Positions 17,749-26,841 are shown, counted from the first letter of the stretch. The stretch: 64,000 nt of DNA from Leucobacter chromiisoli (GCF_016522505.1 NZ_JAEHOH010000008.1:25188-89187); one strand, 5' to 3'. Numbers and translations: made by a program. The notes: generated by a model not told the origin, from the letters alone.

Positions 17749-18894
17749 CTAGCCCGCTGCGGAGAGGAAGCCGCGCACGATGCGCAGCACCTCGGCGAGG
17801 CTCTCGGTCTCGCCCACCGAGATGCGCACACCCTCACCGGGGAAGGGGCGCACGAGCGTGCCGGCCTCCGCGAACGCGGCGGCGAGCGCCAGGGTGTCGA
17901 TCCTCCGCGCGGATCCGGCGGTCGCGGCACCGGCGGCACCGGAATCGCCGGCGGCACCGGCGACCTCGGGGATCCAGACGAAGTTGCCCTGCGCGTCCGG
18001 GACGTCGAGCCCGAGGCCTCGCAGCCCGCGCACCAGCTCGTCGCGGCGCTCGGCGATCTCGGCGATCCTGGTGGCGCTCTCGGCCTGGGCGTCGGGGGAG
18101 AGGGAGGCGAGGGCGGCGGTCTCGGCGAGGCCGGTGACCGACAGGGGGATCGCGGCGGTCGCGGCCGCCGACAGGATCGCGGGGTGCCCGATCCCGTAGC
18201 CGATGCGGAGGCCGGCGAGCCCGTACGCCTTCGAGAAGGTGCGCAGCACGACGAGGTTCTCGTGCAGTGCGAGCACGTCCTCGCCGCGCACCGCCTCGGG
18301 GTCGGTGACGAACTCCCGGTAGGCCTCGTCGAGCACCACCAGGGTGTCGGAGGGCACGCGCGCCATGAAGCGGTCGAAGGCGTCGCGGCGGATCGCGGGG
18401 CCCGTCGGGTTGTTGGGGGTGCAGAGCAGGATCACGCGCGTGCTCGGCGTGATGGCCTCGGCCATGGCGTCGAGGTCGTGCTCGGCGCGCGCGTTCAGCG
18501 GCACGCGGATCGCCTCGGCGCCCGAGGCGAGGCCGAGCGCGGGATACGCCTCGAAGCTCGGCCAGGCGTGCAGGTAGGCGTCGCCATGACCGGCTGCCGC
18601 GTGCACGAGCTGGTAGAGGATCGCCACGGATCCCGCCCCGAGGTGCACGCGGTCGGGTCTCACCTCGAAGCGCCGGGCGATCAGCTCGCGGAGCTCGGGC
18701 ATGGCCGCACCCGCGTAGCGGTTCACGTCGCCCCGGCCCTGGAGCGCCGCGAGCACGCTCGGCAGGGGGTCGAACGGGTTCTCGTTGCTCGACAGCTTGA
18801 ACCCGGGCTTCGTGGGCGCCGCGCCCTGCCGGTAGGCGGGCACGGCCAGCACCTCGGGGCGCAGCCGGACGGGGGGAGTTGCTGAGTCGCTCAT
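17749..18894 (-). CDS. HisC-like (histidinol-phosphate/aromatic) aminotransferase
   Basis: 381 aa fold-type I PLP enzyme. Key segments are KLSSNENPFDPLPSVLAAL at the N-terminus, CTPNNPTGPA, VVLDEAYREFV and the PLP-lysine motif TFSKAYGLAGLRIGYGIGHP; the C-terminal Arg segment is VRPFPGEGVRISVGE. In actinobacteria, HisC paralogues with this look often serve as phenylalanine/aromatic aminotransferase (Pat). Lying beside the bkd genes rather than his genes, it may make the 2-oxo acids used there. A low-complexity GAAGDSGAAGAATAG insert lies in the C-terminal domain. The 108-bp gap to bkdA suggests a separate transcript. Confidence 0.85.
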   Translation of the reverse strand: MSDSATPPVRLRPEVLAVPAYRQGAAPTKPGFKLSSNENPFDPLPSVLAALQGRGDVNRYAGAAMPELRELIARRFEVRPDRVHLGAGSVAILYQLVHAAAGHGDAYLHAWPSFEAYPALGLASGAEAIRVPLNARAEHDLDAMAEAITPSTRVILLCTPNNPTGPAIRRDAFDRFMARVPSDTLVVLDEAYREFVTDPEAVRGEDVLALHENLVVLRTFSKAYGLAGLRIGYGIGHPAILSAAATAAIPLSVTGLAETAALASLSPDAQAESATRIAEIAERRDELVRGLRGLGLDVPDAQGNFVWIPEVAGAAGDSGAAGAATAGSARRIDTLALAAAFAEAGTLVRPFPGEGVRISVGETESLAEVLRIVRGFLSAAG

Positions 18895-19026
18895 CGCAGC
18901 TCAGTGTATCCGGGCGGCGGATGCGGCTCCGGAACCGCGATCTCGGTTCCGCTGACGGCAGATCTTCCGCTACAGGACGGACAGGGCAGGACGGACAGGA
19001 CGGAGCAGGGGCAGACGCAGAGTGCG

Positions 19027-20361
19027 CTATCGACCGGAGAACCAGGGGTCGACCATCCGCGGCTCGCCGTCCTCCCACTCGATCCACCCCTCGAGGGAGT
19101 AGCTCCGGGTGCGCAGCTCCGCGCTCGACCCCGAGCCGCTCGGCACGTCGCGCACGCCGAACTCCATCTCCTCGGTCGAGAACCGCGTGAAGTCCAGGTG
19201 CTCGAACCCCGCCGCCCGGTGCGTCACGGTCATCTCGTCGAGGCGCGTGTTCTGCACGAGCGACGGGCACTCGGGCTCCATGTTCGTGATCACCGTCACG
19301 CAGCGATCCGCGAGATCCTGCACCTGGGTCAGGATCGCCTCTCCCAGGGCCGCGCTCGGCTCGACGGTCGCCTCGACCCGGGCGGTCTCTTCGGGGAGCG
19401 CGGTCACGGTCTCGCCGTCGACGACGATCTGCGCGTACTCCCCGGCCTCCGCGGAGACTTCGTAGACGCCGGGGTAGACGTGCGCGGTCGCGGCCCCCGT
19501 CTCGGAGACGCCGAGGTCGGCGCCGCCCAGAGCGATCGTCGCAGCGCCGAGGTCAGGCGATCCCGAGGGGACCGCGAGTTCGACCCCCACCTCGGCGAGC
19601 AGCGGCTCCTCGAGCACCCAGGTGTCCAGGAAGAGGAGCTCCTTGGGGCCGTGCTCGACGTCGAAGGTGTGCTCGAACCGCTCGTCGCCGAGCCTCATCG
19701 AGGCCCGCACCCGCGCACCGTCGCCGTCCCGCGAGACGGTCTCCACCGACTCCACCTCGATCCGTTCGATCGCGCCGCCGAGCACGTCGTCGGCGAGCAG
19801 CGCGCGCTCGGTCTTCGAGAGGCCCGGATCGACGAGCCGGCTTGCGCGCTCGGCCTCGCCCTGCTCCAGATGGAAGAGGTACTCCTCGACCGCCGCAGCG
19901 GGATCCCGCGACTGGTTCATCGTGCTCAGCACCAGGGCGCCGCCGCCGCCGACCAGCGCGAGCAGACCGATGAGGGCGAGGACCACGATCAGCGCCGTCT
20001 TGGATCTGCGCGTCATCGGCCGCCGTTCCCCCTGGGGGATCATCGGCGTCGCGGGGGGCGAGCCGCCTGACCCGGAACCCGGGGACCACGCGTCGACCGG
20101 GGTCGGCGCACCGGGCAGGGCAGGCGCACCGGGCGCGGCAGGTGCACCGGCCGCACCGGCATGGGTCGCGCTCGCAACGGACGCCGGGCTCGACGCAGGT
20201 ACCGGGCTCGGCGCAGAGACCGGGCTCGGCGCGGATACCGGCGGAGGGGGAGGCGCCGAGCCGGGCGCCGTCGAGGGCTGCGGCCGCGGCTCCTCCGGAG
20301 GGGGCGGGGGTGCGGCCGGCAGCGGACGCTCGCCCGAGGAGGAGGGTGTCGACTGGTCCAT
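19027..20361 (-). CDS. Membrane-anchored protein with Pro-rich N-terminus, function unknown
   Basis: 444 aa from the ATG ending at 20361, chosen because the upstream codons are a poor fit. Residues 1-115 are Pro/Ala/Ser-rich, including repeats of SAPSP that mirror a short DNA repeat. One membrane helix (about 121-146, TALIVVLALIGLLALVGGGGAL) follows a basic patch (RRPMTRRSK). The remaining 300 residues should be outside the cell and contain two Cys (DRCVTVITNMEPECPS) that could pair. The domain resembles no family I can name with confidence; similar single-pass proteins with a DUF4878-like start (AVEEYLFHLEQGEAERASRLV) occur in actinobacteria. Function is unknown. Confidence 0.75.
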   Translation of the reverse strand: MDQSTPSSSGERPLPAAPPPPPEEPRPQPSTAPGSAPPPPPVSAPSPVSAPSPVPASSPASVASATHAGAAGAPAAPGAPALPGAPTPVDAWSPGSGSGGSPPATPMIPQGERRPMTRRSKTALIVVLALIGLLALVGGGGALVLSTMNQSRDPAAAVEEYLFHLEQGEAERASRLVDPGLSKTERALLADDVLGGAIERIEVESVETVSRDGDGARVRASMRLGDERFEHTFDVEHGPKELLFLDTWVLEEPLLAEVGVELAVPSGSPDLGAATIALGGADLGVSETGAATAHVYPGVYEVSAEAGEYAQIVVDGETVTALPEETARVEATVEPSAALGEAILTQVQDLADRCVTVITNMEPECPSLVQNTRLDEMTVTHRAAGFEHLDFTRFSTEEMEFGVRDVPSGSGSSAELRTRSYSLEGWIEWEDGEPRMVDPWFSGR

Positions 20362-20488
20362 CGCTGACGGGCTTCCCTTCTCGAACCGCACCTGCGCGGG
20401 CGATCTCGGCAGGGCTCGAACACGCGTCAGCCTAGCAAGCAGCGCGCCGGCCCTGGGTTCTCGCCGCCTCCGGTGCCAGACTGGTGGT

Positions 20489-20923
20489 ATGCGCTCACTC
20501 ATCCGTGTCCTCGTCAGCGCGTTCGCGCTGTGGCTCACCACGCTCATCGTCGGCGGCAGCGGCGAGAACGGCGTCTGGATCCGGCCGATCAGCGACGACC
20601 CGCTCGATCCGACCGCCGACTACCGCTTCGGCTACATCGTCACCCTCATCCTGGTGGCCCTCGTGTTCGGTCTGGTGAACGGCACCCTGGGCAAGGTCGT
20701 GCGATTCGTCTCGATCCCGCTCTACATCATCACGCTGGGGCTGTTCGGCCTCATCGTGAACGGGCTCATGTTCGCGGTCGTCGCGTGGCTCTCGGACCTC
20801 GCGGGCTTCGGTCTCGTCGTCGACGGCTTCTGGTGGGGCGTGCTCGCGGCCCTCGTGATGTCGGTGCTCTCGGGCCTGATGAACGCCCTGCTCGGCACCG
20901 GCAAGCGCCGGGATCGCGACTGA
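20489..20923 (+). CDS. Phage-holin-like (PF04020-type) small membrane protein
   Basis: 144 aa with four hydrophobic segments. It has the YLNRKLGK/holin-4-like pattern: LVFGLVNGTLGKVVRFVSIPLYIITLGLFGLIVNGLMF around residues 55-95, then WLSDLAGFGLVVDGFWWGVLAALVMSVLSGLMNALLG. Proteins of this type are common chromosomal membrane proteins of unknown role, not necessarily phage-derived. It is divergent from the Pro-rich gene (128 bp apart) and converges on the PfkB kinase with a 45-bp gap. Confidence 0.85.
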   Translation: MRSLIRVLVSAFALWLTTLIVGGSGENGVWIRPISDDPLDPTADYRFGYIVTLILVALVFGLVNGTLGKVVRFVSIPLYIITLGLFGLIVNGLMFAVVAWLSDLAGFGLVVDGFWWGVLAALVMSVLSGLMNALLGTGKRRDRD

Positions 20924-20968
20924 GCCCCGCGCGGCGCGGCCAGTCGACACCGGCCGGGCGCTCGACCG

Positions 20969-21916
20969 TCAGACCGACGGCTGCACGCCGAACTCCTCGG
21001 CGAACCTCTGCACCTGGTCGACGGTCGCGATGCCGCCGTTCGGTCCCATGTGCATGACGGAACGGGACGCCGCGGCCACCGCGAACGCCATCGCGCGCTG
21101 CAGCGGCCAGCCCTCTCCCAGCGCGAACACCAGGGCTCCGCCCAGGGTGTCCCCGGCTCCGGTCACGTCGACGACGGGAACGCGATAGCCCGACACGACG
21201 TGGGTCCCCTCGCGCGTGTACCCCGTGGCGCCGGCCGCCGCCTGCGAGCGCAGCAGCACCTCCACCTCGTTGTCGTCCAACCACGCCCGGACATCGGCCT
21301 CTGCACCGTCGGCGCCGAAGGACTTCTCGAAGCCTCGGTCGTTCATCATCACGAGATGCGCACCGCGGAGCAGGGCGAGATCCCCGTCCTCGAGACCCTC
21401 GACGTCGAGGTCGAACACGAGCCGACGTCCGGAGCCGCGAAGCGTCTGCAGCACCGAGACGGCGTCGGCGGCCCCGCAGCGGAGCCGTTCGGCCCGGTTG
21501 AGGGTCGTGTACAGGTAGCCGGGCCGGGCGAGTTCGCCGAGCGATTCCGCCGGAATCCGCATGGGCCGGTCATCGACGTCCGGGGTGAACACGATGTGCT
21601 CCCCTTCCACCAGGAAGATCAGGTTCCGCGGATCCCCGATCGTCTCGTCGTACAGCATGCGCGGCACCCCGACCCCGCCGCGCTCCAGCGCTGCGAGCAT
21701 TCGCGCGGTCAGCTCCCCGCGGTTGAGCAGGGAGACGAACTCCGTCGCTCCGCCGAAGCCGGCGTGCACCCGTGCGGCGTTCGCGATGCTGCCGCCGACA
21801 TAGCTGTCCAGGGTCCGGATGAGCGCCTTGTTGCCGGGCATCACCCAGGTGTCCGCCTCGAAGTACTCGTCGAGGGCCACGTCGCCGACGAACACGGCCG
21901 GCGCATCGCGCCTCAT
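20969..21916 (-). CDS. PfkB-family carbohydrate kinase of an uncharacterised catabolic operon
   Basis: 315 aa ribokinase-fold protein. The sugar-binding GG is in YVGGSIANAARVHAGFG, and the ATP/anion-hole motif VDVTGAGDTLGGALVFALG lies near residues 255-273, with the catalytic Asp in GAGD. It is the last gene of the operon; its ATG overlaps the stop of the AllA-like gene by 4 bp (21913-21916). Substrate is unknown. With the TIM-barrel isomerase and BtpA-like protein in the same operon, it probably phosphorylates a sugar or sugar acid released from an imported polar compound (inference). Confidence 0.88.
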   Translation of the reverse strand: MRRDAPAVFVGDVALDEYFEADTWVMPGNKALIRTLDSYVGGSIANAARVHAGFGGATEFVSLLNRGELTARMLAALERGGVGVPRMLYDETIGDPRNLIFLVEGEHIVFTPDVDDRPMRIPAESLGELARPGYLYTTLNRAERLRCGAADAVSVLQTLRGSGRRLVFDLDVEGLEDGDLALLRGAHLVMMNDRGFEKSFGADGAEADVRAWLDDNEVEVLLRSQAAAGATGYTREGTHVVSGYRVPVVDVTGAGDTLGGALVFALGEGWPLQRAMAFAVAAASRSVMHMGPNGGIATVDQVQRFAEEFGVQPSV

Positions 21917-22416
21917 GAATCCACCCGCACGGCGACGGGCCCGCCCTCGATCGCGGTCCAGGGCGAGGAGCCCGAGTCGACGCACGATGCGAGCCAGAAG
22001 TAGCCGGTCGGCCCGTCGAGACCCCGGCACGCGTCGTGCCACACCCCAGGGTCGAGCACGACGACGGTTCCGCACGGGATGACGAAGGCGCGCACGTTCT
22101 CGGCGCGCGGAGCAGCGGTGCCGGTCGGCTCCGCCACCGCGAGCACGAGCGGCGAGCCCGCCGGCACGAGCGCCTCCTCGACGTTGCGGTGGCGTTCCAT
22201 GCGGGCGCTCGCGAAGGGCATGCCCGGCGCCCTGGTCATACCGAGGCTCGGCACCTCTCGAGTGAGCGGATCCCGGGTGTATGCGTCGACCCAGCCGTCG
22301 CCCTCCGTCAGCACCAGTCCCGGGCCCTCTCCCGCGTCGAGCACGTGGACGCGGCCGTACGGCGCGAACGACTCCGCATCGGGGATGGTTGCGGAGACGC
22401 TCCGGGCCGCGCTCAC
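21913..22416 (-). CDS. Ureidoglycolate lyase (AllA)-like cupin protein
   Basis: 167 aa, GTG start (22414-22416) overlapping the btpA-like stop. The pattern RHRNVEEALVPAGSPLVLAVAEP, then RAFVIPCGTVVVLDPGVWHDAC, matches the AllA family, in which the double-psi or cupin barrel releases urea and glyoxylate from ureidoglycolate. Here no other allantoin genes are near, so a different lyase or isomerase role is likely. The His and Glu residues kept (RHRNVEEA, VWHDAC) suggest a metal or substrate site. Translational coupling on both sides ties it firmly to the operon. Confidence 0.8.
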   Translation of the reverse strand: MSAARSVSATIPDAESFAPYGRVHVLDAGEGPGLVLTEGDGWVDAYTRDPLTREVPSLGMTRAPGMPFASARMERHRNVEEALVPAGSPLVLAVAEPTGTAAPRAENVRAFVIPCGTVVVLDPGVWHDACRGLDGPTGYFWLASCVDSGSSPWTAIEGGPVAVRVDS

Positions 22417-23189
22417 AGCGAGGCCCTCACCGCGTCGACCGCGGTCATGAATCGCGCGACGTGCTCGGCGTCGACGACGCCCGTGTCGCGGTAGCTGTCC
22501 TTGAAGAAGCTCCCGACGATCGCACCGTCGGCGTAGCGGAACTGCTCCGCCGCGTTCCCGTCCGTGACGCCCGCGCCGACGATCAGCGGGAACTCCTCGG
22601 GCAGGACGCTCCGGAAGCGCCGGATCTTCGAGAGATCGGTCTCTACGCCCGTCCCCTCCCCGGTCACCACGATCGCGTCGGAGCGCCTCGCGCCGAGCAT
22701 GAGATCCTCCTCCTCCGAGCGACCGGATTCGACCGGCTGGTACTTGAAGCGGACTCCTCCGAACACGAGCGCCGGGCTCGCGACGCGGAGTTCGGCGAGC
22801 TCAGCCGCGTACTCGAGGTCCGCATCGGCGGCGAGATGTCCCGCGACCGAGTCGATCTGCACGAAGCCGACGGGGAACTCGGCGGCGAGCGCGAAGGCGA
22901 GACGGTGATCCCGCAGCACGTTGAGGCCGATGACCGTGCCCCCGAGCTCCGATGCCGTCGAGAGCGCCTCGAGCGCGCGCCTCGCATCGTCCGCATCGCC
23001 GAAGTAGTTCTCGACGATCACCGCATCGACTCCGCCGTGGGCGAGGATCCTCGCCTCCTCGCGCGCGCGGTGCAGACGGTCCGCGGCGTCGTCGCCGCCG
23101 AGGTGGAGCATCGCGAGGACGGCCTTCGGCGTCGGGAACAGCTCCTCCCACGCGGCGCGCGCGGTCTCGGCTCGCACGACCTCGTTCAC
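22413..23189 (-). CDS. BtpA/SgcQ-family TIM-barrel protein
   Basis: 258 aa, GTG start (23187-23189) that overlaps the permease stop. The BtpA family (PF03437) pattern is visible: KAVLAMLHLGG near the N-terminus, EARILAHGGVDAVIVENYFGD, TVIGLNVLRD, GVRFKYQPVE, and a phosphate-site-like VTGEGTGVETDLSKIRRFRSVL followed by IVGAGVTDGNAAEQFRYADGAIVGSFFK. The family includes SgcQ of the E. coli sgc cluster and BtpA of photosystem biogenesis; biochemical roles are poorly defined. The barrel with a phosphate-binding C-terminus suggests a phosphorylated sugar-like substrate (inference). Confidence 0.88.
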   Translation of the reverse strand: MNEVVRAETARAAWEELFPTPKAVLAMLHLGGDDAADRLHRAREEARILAHGGVDAVIVENYFGDADDARRALEALSTASELGGTVIGLNVLRDHRLAFALAAEFPVGFVQIDSVAGHLAADADLEYAAELAELRVASPALVFGGVRFKYQPVESGRSEEEDLMLGARRSDAIVVTGEGTGVETDLSKIRRFRSVLPEEFPLIVGAGVTDGNAAEQFRYADGAIVGSFFKDSYRDTGVVDAEHVARFMTAVDAVRASL

Positions 23190-23914
23190 AGTCCGACCCC
23201 TTCCTTCGCCTTGACCGTCGCCCTCGCCCTCGCCTGCTGCGAGGTCCACCTGAAGCGCTTCTCGAGCACGCTCTGCGCGAGCATGATGAGCGAGACGATG
23301 ACCAGGTAGTAGATGATCGCGACGGCGTAGTACTCGGCGTACCGGAAGGTCGCCTGCACGCCGATGGTCGCGACCCGCATGAGCTCCTGGAGCGAGATGA
23401 CGCTCGCGATCGCGGTGAGCTTCAAGAGCGCCACGAGTTCGTTGCCGAGCGAAGGGATCGCGATCCGAGTGGCCTGCGGCACGACGACCTTGAAGAAGGC
23501 CTGGATCGGCGTCATGCCGAGGGCCCGGGCCGCGAGGCGCTGTCCGTCATCGACCGCCATGAGCGCCGAGCGGAGCATCTCGGCGACGTAGGCCGCCTCG
23601 CTCACGCCGAGGGCGAGGATCGCCGCGACGAACGGGGTGTACCACTCGCCCCGGAACAGGGGGAAGAGCTGCGGCAGCGCGTTCCAGCAGATGACGAGCA
23701 GCAGCATCGAGGGCATCGCCCGGAAGAACCACAGGTACGTGTTCGCCGAGGCGAGAGCGACCTTGCTCTGCGATCGTTTCAGGAGCGCCATGACGAGGCC
23801 GATGGCGACCGCCAGCACGAGACTGCCGAGCGCGACCAGGGCCGCGATGAGGGCTCCCTGCAGGTAGACCGGGGAGCTCAACTGCTCCCAGAAGGTGGAC
23901 GGATCGAAGCTCAT
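23186..23914 (-). CDS. Polar amino-acid-type ABC transporter permease
   Basis: 242 aa inner-membrane permease of the HisM/GlnP type with about five helices. The EAA loop that contacts the ATPase is DDGQRLAARALGMTPIQAFFKVVVPQATRIAIP, and WFFRAMPSMLLLVICWNALPQL is the typical His/Glu-family entry segment. It is the only permease in the operon, so it presumably works as a homodimer with the binding protein at 23967 and ATPase at 26062. It starts 52 bp after the binding-protein stop and overlaps the next gene. Confidence 0.95.
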   Translation of the reverse strand: MSFDPSTFWEQLSSPVYLQGALIAALVALGSLVLAVAIGLVMALLKRSQSKVALASANTYLWFFRAMPSMLLLVICWNALPQLFPLFRGEWYTPFVAAILALGVSEAAYVAEMLRSALMAVDDGQRLAARALGMTPIQAFFKVVVPQATRIAIPSLGNELVALLKLTAIASVISLQELMRVATIGVQATFRYAEYYAVAIIYYLVIVSLIMLAQSVLEKRFRWTSQQARARATVKAKEGVGL

Positions 23915-23966
23915 TTCAACCTCACTCGGGGGGTGCCCCGCGCTTCCGCACGGGGCACCCGATCGG

Positions 23967-24824
23967 TTACAGCGCCTGGGTGTCCACCTCGGCGACGTCG
24001 TCGGGGTTCAGTCCGTACTCCTCGGCGAGCTCCTGGAGGGTTCCGTTCTCGATGAGCGTGTGAACGGCCTCCTCGAACACGGGCGAGAACTCGCTGCCCT
24101 TGTCGGTGTAGGCCCCGAACCAGTAGTCGGCGGGGAAGAGCCCCGGGACCGGGGTGAGGTCGTCGTTCTTCATACCGAGCGTGGCGGCGAGCACCGTGGT
24201 GTCCACGAGCCCGTCGAGCTTGCCGCTGCGGATCGCGGGAATCGCATCGACCGATCCCGGGTAGCCGGTGACCTCGATCTCCGGCTTCCCCTCAGCGACG
24301 CACTGCTCGCTGACCTCCTTCACGTGGGATTCGTCCTCGGTCCCGGTCTGCGCGGCGAGCTTGAGACCGCAGAGGTCGAGGGGCTCCGCGACCTTCTCGG
24401 CGATCTCGTTCCGCAGCACCGCCTGGGTGCCCGTCCGCAGCACCGGAACGGCGTCGGCGACCTGCGTGCGCTCCTCGTTGACGTACATGCCCGACCAGGC
24501 GACGTCGCACTTGCCGGCCTGCAGCCCCGGGATCAGGCCGTCGAAGTCCATGACGTTGACCTTGGTCTCGACTCCGAGCAGCTTCCCGACCTCGCGCACG
24601 CCGTCGACGTCCCAGCCGATCACCTCGCCGCTCGTCCCGTTCTCGTAGTACTCGAGCGGTTCGTAGCTCAGTGCGACGCAGGCGTTGAGCACTTCGGGGT
24701 TGTTGAGCCCGGCAGGGCCCTCTCCATCGCCGGCCTCGTCAGCTCCCGAGCTGCAGGCCACCAGGGTGGCGGTCAGCGCGGAGACCGCGGCGATGCCGAG
24801 CAGTGCCTTCTTGCGGTGTTGCAT
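23967..24824 (-). CDS. ABC transporter substrate-binding lipoprotein
   Basis: 285 aa from the ATG (24822-24824), preceded by a strong AAGGAG. A lipoprotein signal peptide ends at the lipobox LVAC (TLVACSSGADEAG, Cys24), so it is anchored to the outer membrane face. The remainder is a family 3 solute-binding fold (EYYENGTSGEVIGWDVDGVREVG, then FDGLIPGLQAGKCDVAWSGM), as for polar amino acid or opine receptors. Two extra Cys pairs (LNACVALSY, LDLCGLKLAAQ) may form disulfides. The ligand is not deducible; the operon suggests a sugar-amine, opine or similar charged compound. Confidence 0.92.
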   Translation of the reverse strand: MQHRKKALLGIAAVSALTATLVACSSGADEAGDGEGPAGLNNPEVLNACVALSYEPLEYYENGTSGEVIGWDVDGVREVGKLLGVETKVNVMDFDGLIPGLQAGKCDVAWSGMYVNEERTQVADAVPVLRTGTQAVLRNEIAEKVAEPLDLCGLKLAAQTGTEDESHVKEVSEQCVAEGKPEIEVTGYPGSVDAIPAIRSGKLDGLVDTTVLAATLGMKNDDLTPVPGLFPADYWFGAYTDKGSEFSPVFEEAVHTLIENGTLQELAEEYGLNPDDVAEVDTQAL

Positions 24825-24923
24825 GGTATCTCCTTCGATTCCTTCTGGTTTCAGTGCGGTGAGCGCCTCTCGTGCTGCCGGGCAACGAGCGCGTCGGTCG
24901 GCGCGGCCCACCCGGCGCCGCCT

Positions 24924-26072
24924 TCAGCCGGAGCCGAGCAGCCCGGCTCGCTGACGGTCCAGCTCGGCCCACACATCGCTCGAGTTCTTCAGCTCGTGCA
25001 GCAGCATGAGCTCGTGCCGCTCGGCGATGCTCGCGAGCATGTCGCGGACGTCGGAACCGCCGAGCACCCCGTCCCCCAGCGGCACATGGTTGTCGTAGTG
25101 GTCGAGGACGATGCGGAGCCCCTCCTCCTGCTGGGCCTCCCGGCCGCCCTCCACCGCGTACGCCTCATCGAGCACGCCGTTGCGGAAGTACTCGAAATCC
25201 TTGGGGGTGCAGTCGGAGAGGTGGATCGCCGAGACCCGGTCGACGAGTCGCGCATCGAGCACGTTCCGCCTGATCCACATGGCGGAGAGCACCTCGATGT
25301 CGCCATCCGCCTGCTCCTCGATCTCGCGCATCGAGGGGGTCAGCTCGGCCTCGGGCAGGAGGAACGCCCCGCGTCCGCCGGAGGTGCCCGTCGCGTGCAG
25401 CAGATGGTTGAGATCCCACCCGATGCGCAGACGCCCCGTCCGGTCGTAGACCCGCGCGAGCACCTCAGCGAAGTCGTCGGCGGTCTGGGCGCCGAACTCG
25501 AGGCCCCAACCTGCGTTCTCGAGCTCGATGATCGGCGAATCCTCGTCGACGAGCCCGTGATCGTCCAGCACTCGCAGGAACCGCTGCACGAGGACGATCA
25601 TGGCGTCGAGGACGACCCGGCGGTCGACCGTGAACTCCCAGGCCCCGTCGACCGGCATGTAGTCGATGAGGTGGAAGACGTAGGCGTCGGCTCCGAGATC
25701 GCGGGCGAGCGCGTACTCGTCGCGCCAGCGCGAGAACATGTGCTCGCCGGTGAGATCGCCGAAGTACTCGCGCAGCTGCTCGAGTCCGGCGAACCGTCCC
25801 ACCAGCTCGCCGAATCCGACGTTGCCGACGAAGGCCGTCGGTGCGGCCCAGTACGAGGCGTGGATCCGGCGGGTCTTCGCGGCGCGGAGTCGCGCGAGCA
25901 GCTCGGCGCGCTCCTCCTCGTCGTCGGCGAGCGGCAGCGTCCGCGTTTTGAGGTCGGCCATGAAGACCTCGGAACCTCGTATGCCGCGGATCCGGATGGC
26001 CTCTCCTGCGGCGGTGAGGTCGTCCGGTCGGCAGGTGACGTACTCGGCGACGCCGGGCAGATCAGTGCACAT
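24924..26072 (-). CDS. Sugar phosphate isomerase/epimerase-like TIM-barrel protein
   Basis: 382 aa; the ATG (26070-26072) overlaps the ATPase stop by 11 bp. The AP-endonuclease-2/xylose-isomerase-like pattern includes YVFHLIDYMPV, IIELENAGWGLEFG, RIGWDLNHLLHATGTSG, AIHLSDCTPKDFEY, LDHYDNHVPLGDG and LLHELKNSSDVW. The Glu/Asp/His set is what such barrels use for a divalent metal. Members isomerise or epimerise keto-sugars. Sitting in an ABC-transporter operon with a kinase, it likely reshapes the imported molecule before phosphorylation. Confidence 0.82.
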   Translation of the reverse strand: MCTDLPGVAEYVTCRPDDLTAAGEAIRIRGIRGSEVFMADLKTRTLPLADDEEERAELLARLRAAKTRRIHASYWAAPTAFVGNVGFGELVGRFAGLEQLREYFGDLTGEHMFSRWRDEYALARDLGADAYVFHLIDYMPVDGAWEFTVDRRVVLDAMIVLVQRFLRVLDDHGLVDEDSPIIELENAGWGLEFGAQTADDFAEVLARVYDRTGRLRIGWDLNHLLHATGTSGGRGAFLLPEAELTPSMREIEEQADGDIEVLSAMWIRRNVLDARLVDRVSAIHLSDCTPKDFEYFRNGVLDEAYAVEGGREAQQEEGLRIVLDHYDNHVPLGDGVLGGSDVRDMLASIAERHELMLLHELKNSSDVWAELDRQRAGLLGSG

Positions 26073-26841
26073 GGCGGAGGAACTCCTTCGTGCGCTTGTT
26101 CCGCGGGTTCTCGAAGAAGCCCTCGGGCTCCTGCTGCTCGACGATGACGCCCTCGTCGAAGAGCACCACCTCGTCGGCCACCCGCCGCGCGAAACGGGTC
26201 TCATGGGTGACCACGAGCATGGTCATGCCCTCGCGGGCGAGATCCTCCATCACCCGGAGCACCTCGCCGACGAGCTCCGGATCGAGCGCGCTGGTCGGCT
26301 CGTCGAAGAGCATGAGCTTCGGATCCATCACGAGAGCGCGGGCGATCGCGACACGCTGCTGCTGACCGCCCGAGAGCTCCGAGGGGTACTTGTGGGCGTG
26401 GGCGCCGAGACCCACGCGCTCGAGCATCATCACCGCTCGCTCCTCGGCCTCCTTGTGCGAGGCGCGGCGCACGGTGGTGAGCCCGCTCATGACGTTCCTG
26501 ACCGCGTTCAGGTGCGGGAACAGGTTGAACTGCTGGAACACCATGCCGACGACCTGACGCTGCTTGGCGAGGATGCGCTCGGGCGCGGGGCGGGGCGCGT
26601 CGGCTCTTCCCGTGAAGCCCAGCTGCTTTCCGTCGATCTCGATGGTGCCCGCATCGGCCCGCTCGAGCAGGTTGATGAGTCGCAGGGTCGTCGACTTCCC
26701 CGAACCGCTGGGGCCGAGCATCGCCTTGACCTGGCCCGGTCGGATGGAGAGATCGACGCCGCGCAGCACGGCCTTGTCGCCGTAGCTCTTGTGCAGATTC
26801 CGCGCGTCGAGCAGGGGCGGTGATTCGGCGGTGACGTCCAC
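26062..26841 (-). CDS. Polar amino-acid-type ABC transporter ATPase
   Basis: 259 aa, starting at GTG (26839-26841) after a GGAGGG site; an upstream in-frame start would add a poor leader. Walker A GPSGSGKST, Q-loop QQFNLFPHL, signature LSGGQQQRVAIARAL, Walker B LMLFDEPTSALDP and H-loop THETRFA all match GlnQ/HisP-like ATPases. It powers uptake with the permease and lipoprotein further down the operon and is the first gene, 233 bp from the divergent regulator. Confidence 0.95.
   Translation of the reverse strand: MDVTAESPPLLDARNLHKSYGDKAVLRGVDLSIRPGQVKAMLGPSGSGKSTTLRLINLLERADAGTIEIDGKQLGFTGRADAPRPAPERILAKQRQVVGMVFQQFNLFPHLNAVRNVMSGLTTVRRASHKEAEERAVMMLERVGLGAHAHKYPSELSGGQQQRVAIARALVMDPKLMLFDEPTSALDPELVGEVLRVMEDLAREGMTMLVVTHETRFARRVADEVVLFDEGVIVEQQEPEGFFENPRNKRTKEFLRHVH

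Noticed and set aside
18973..19000. CAGGACGGACAGG repeats between the HisC-like gene and the Pro-rich gene as a CRISPR or regulatory array
   Set aside because: Two short adjacent copies without spacers; a simple-sequence slip is enough. No CRISPR array was seen anywhere in the window.
20489..20923. Holin-like membrane protein as evidence of a prophage
   Set aside because: This family is a normal chromosomal membrane protein and no phage genes surround it.
21913..22416. Assignment of the AllA-like gene to allantoin breakdown
   Set aside because: No other allantoin or purine catabolism gene is nearby, and it is translationally coupled to a sugar-type operon.
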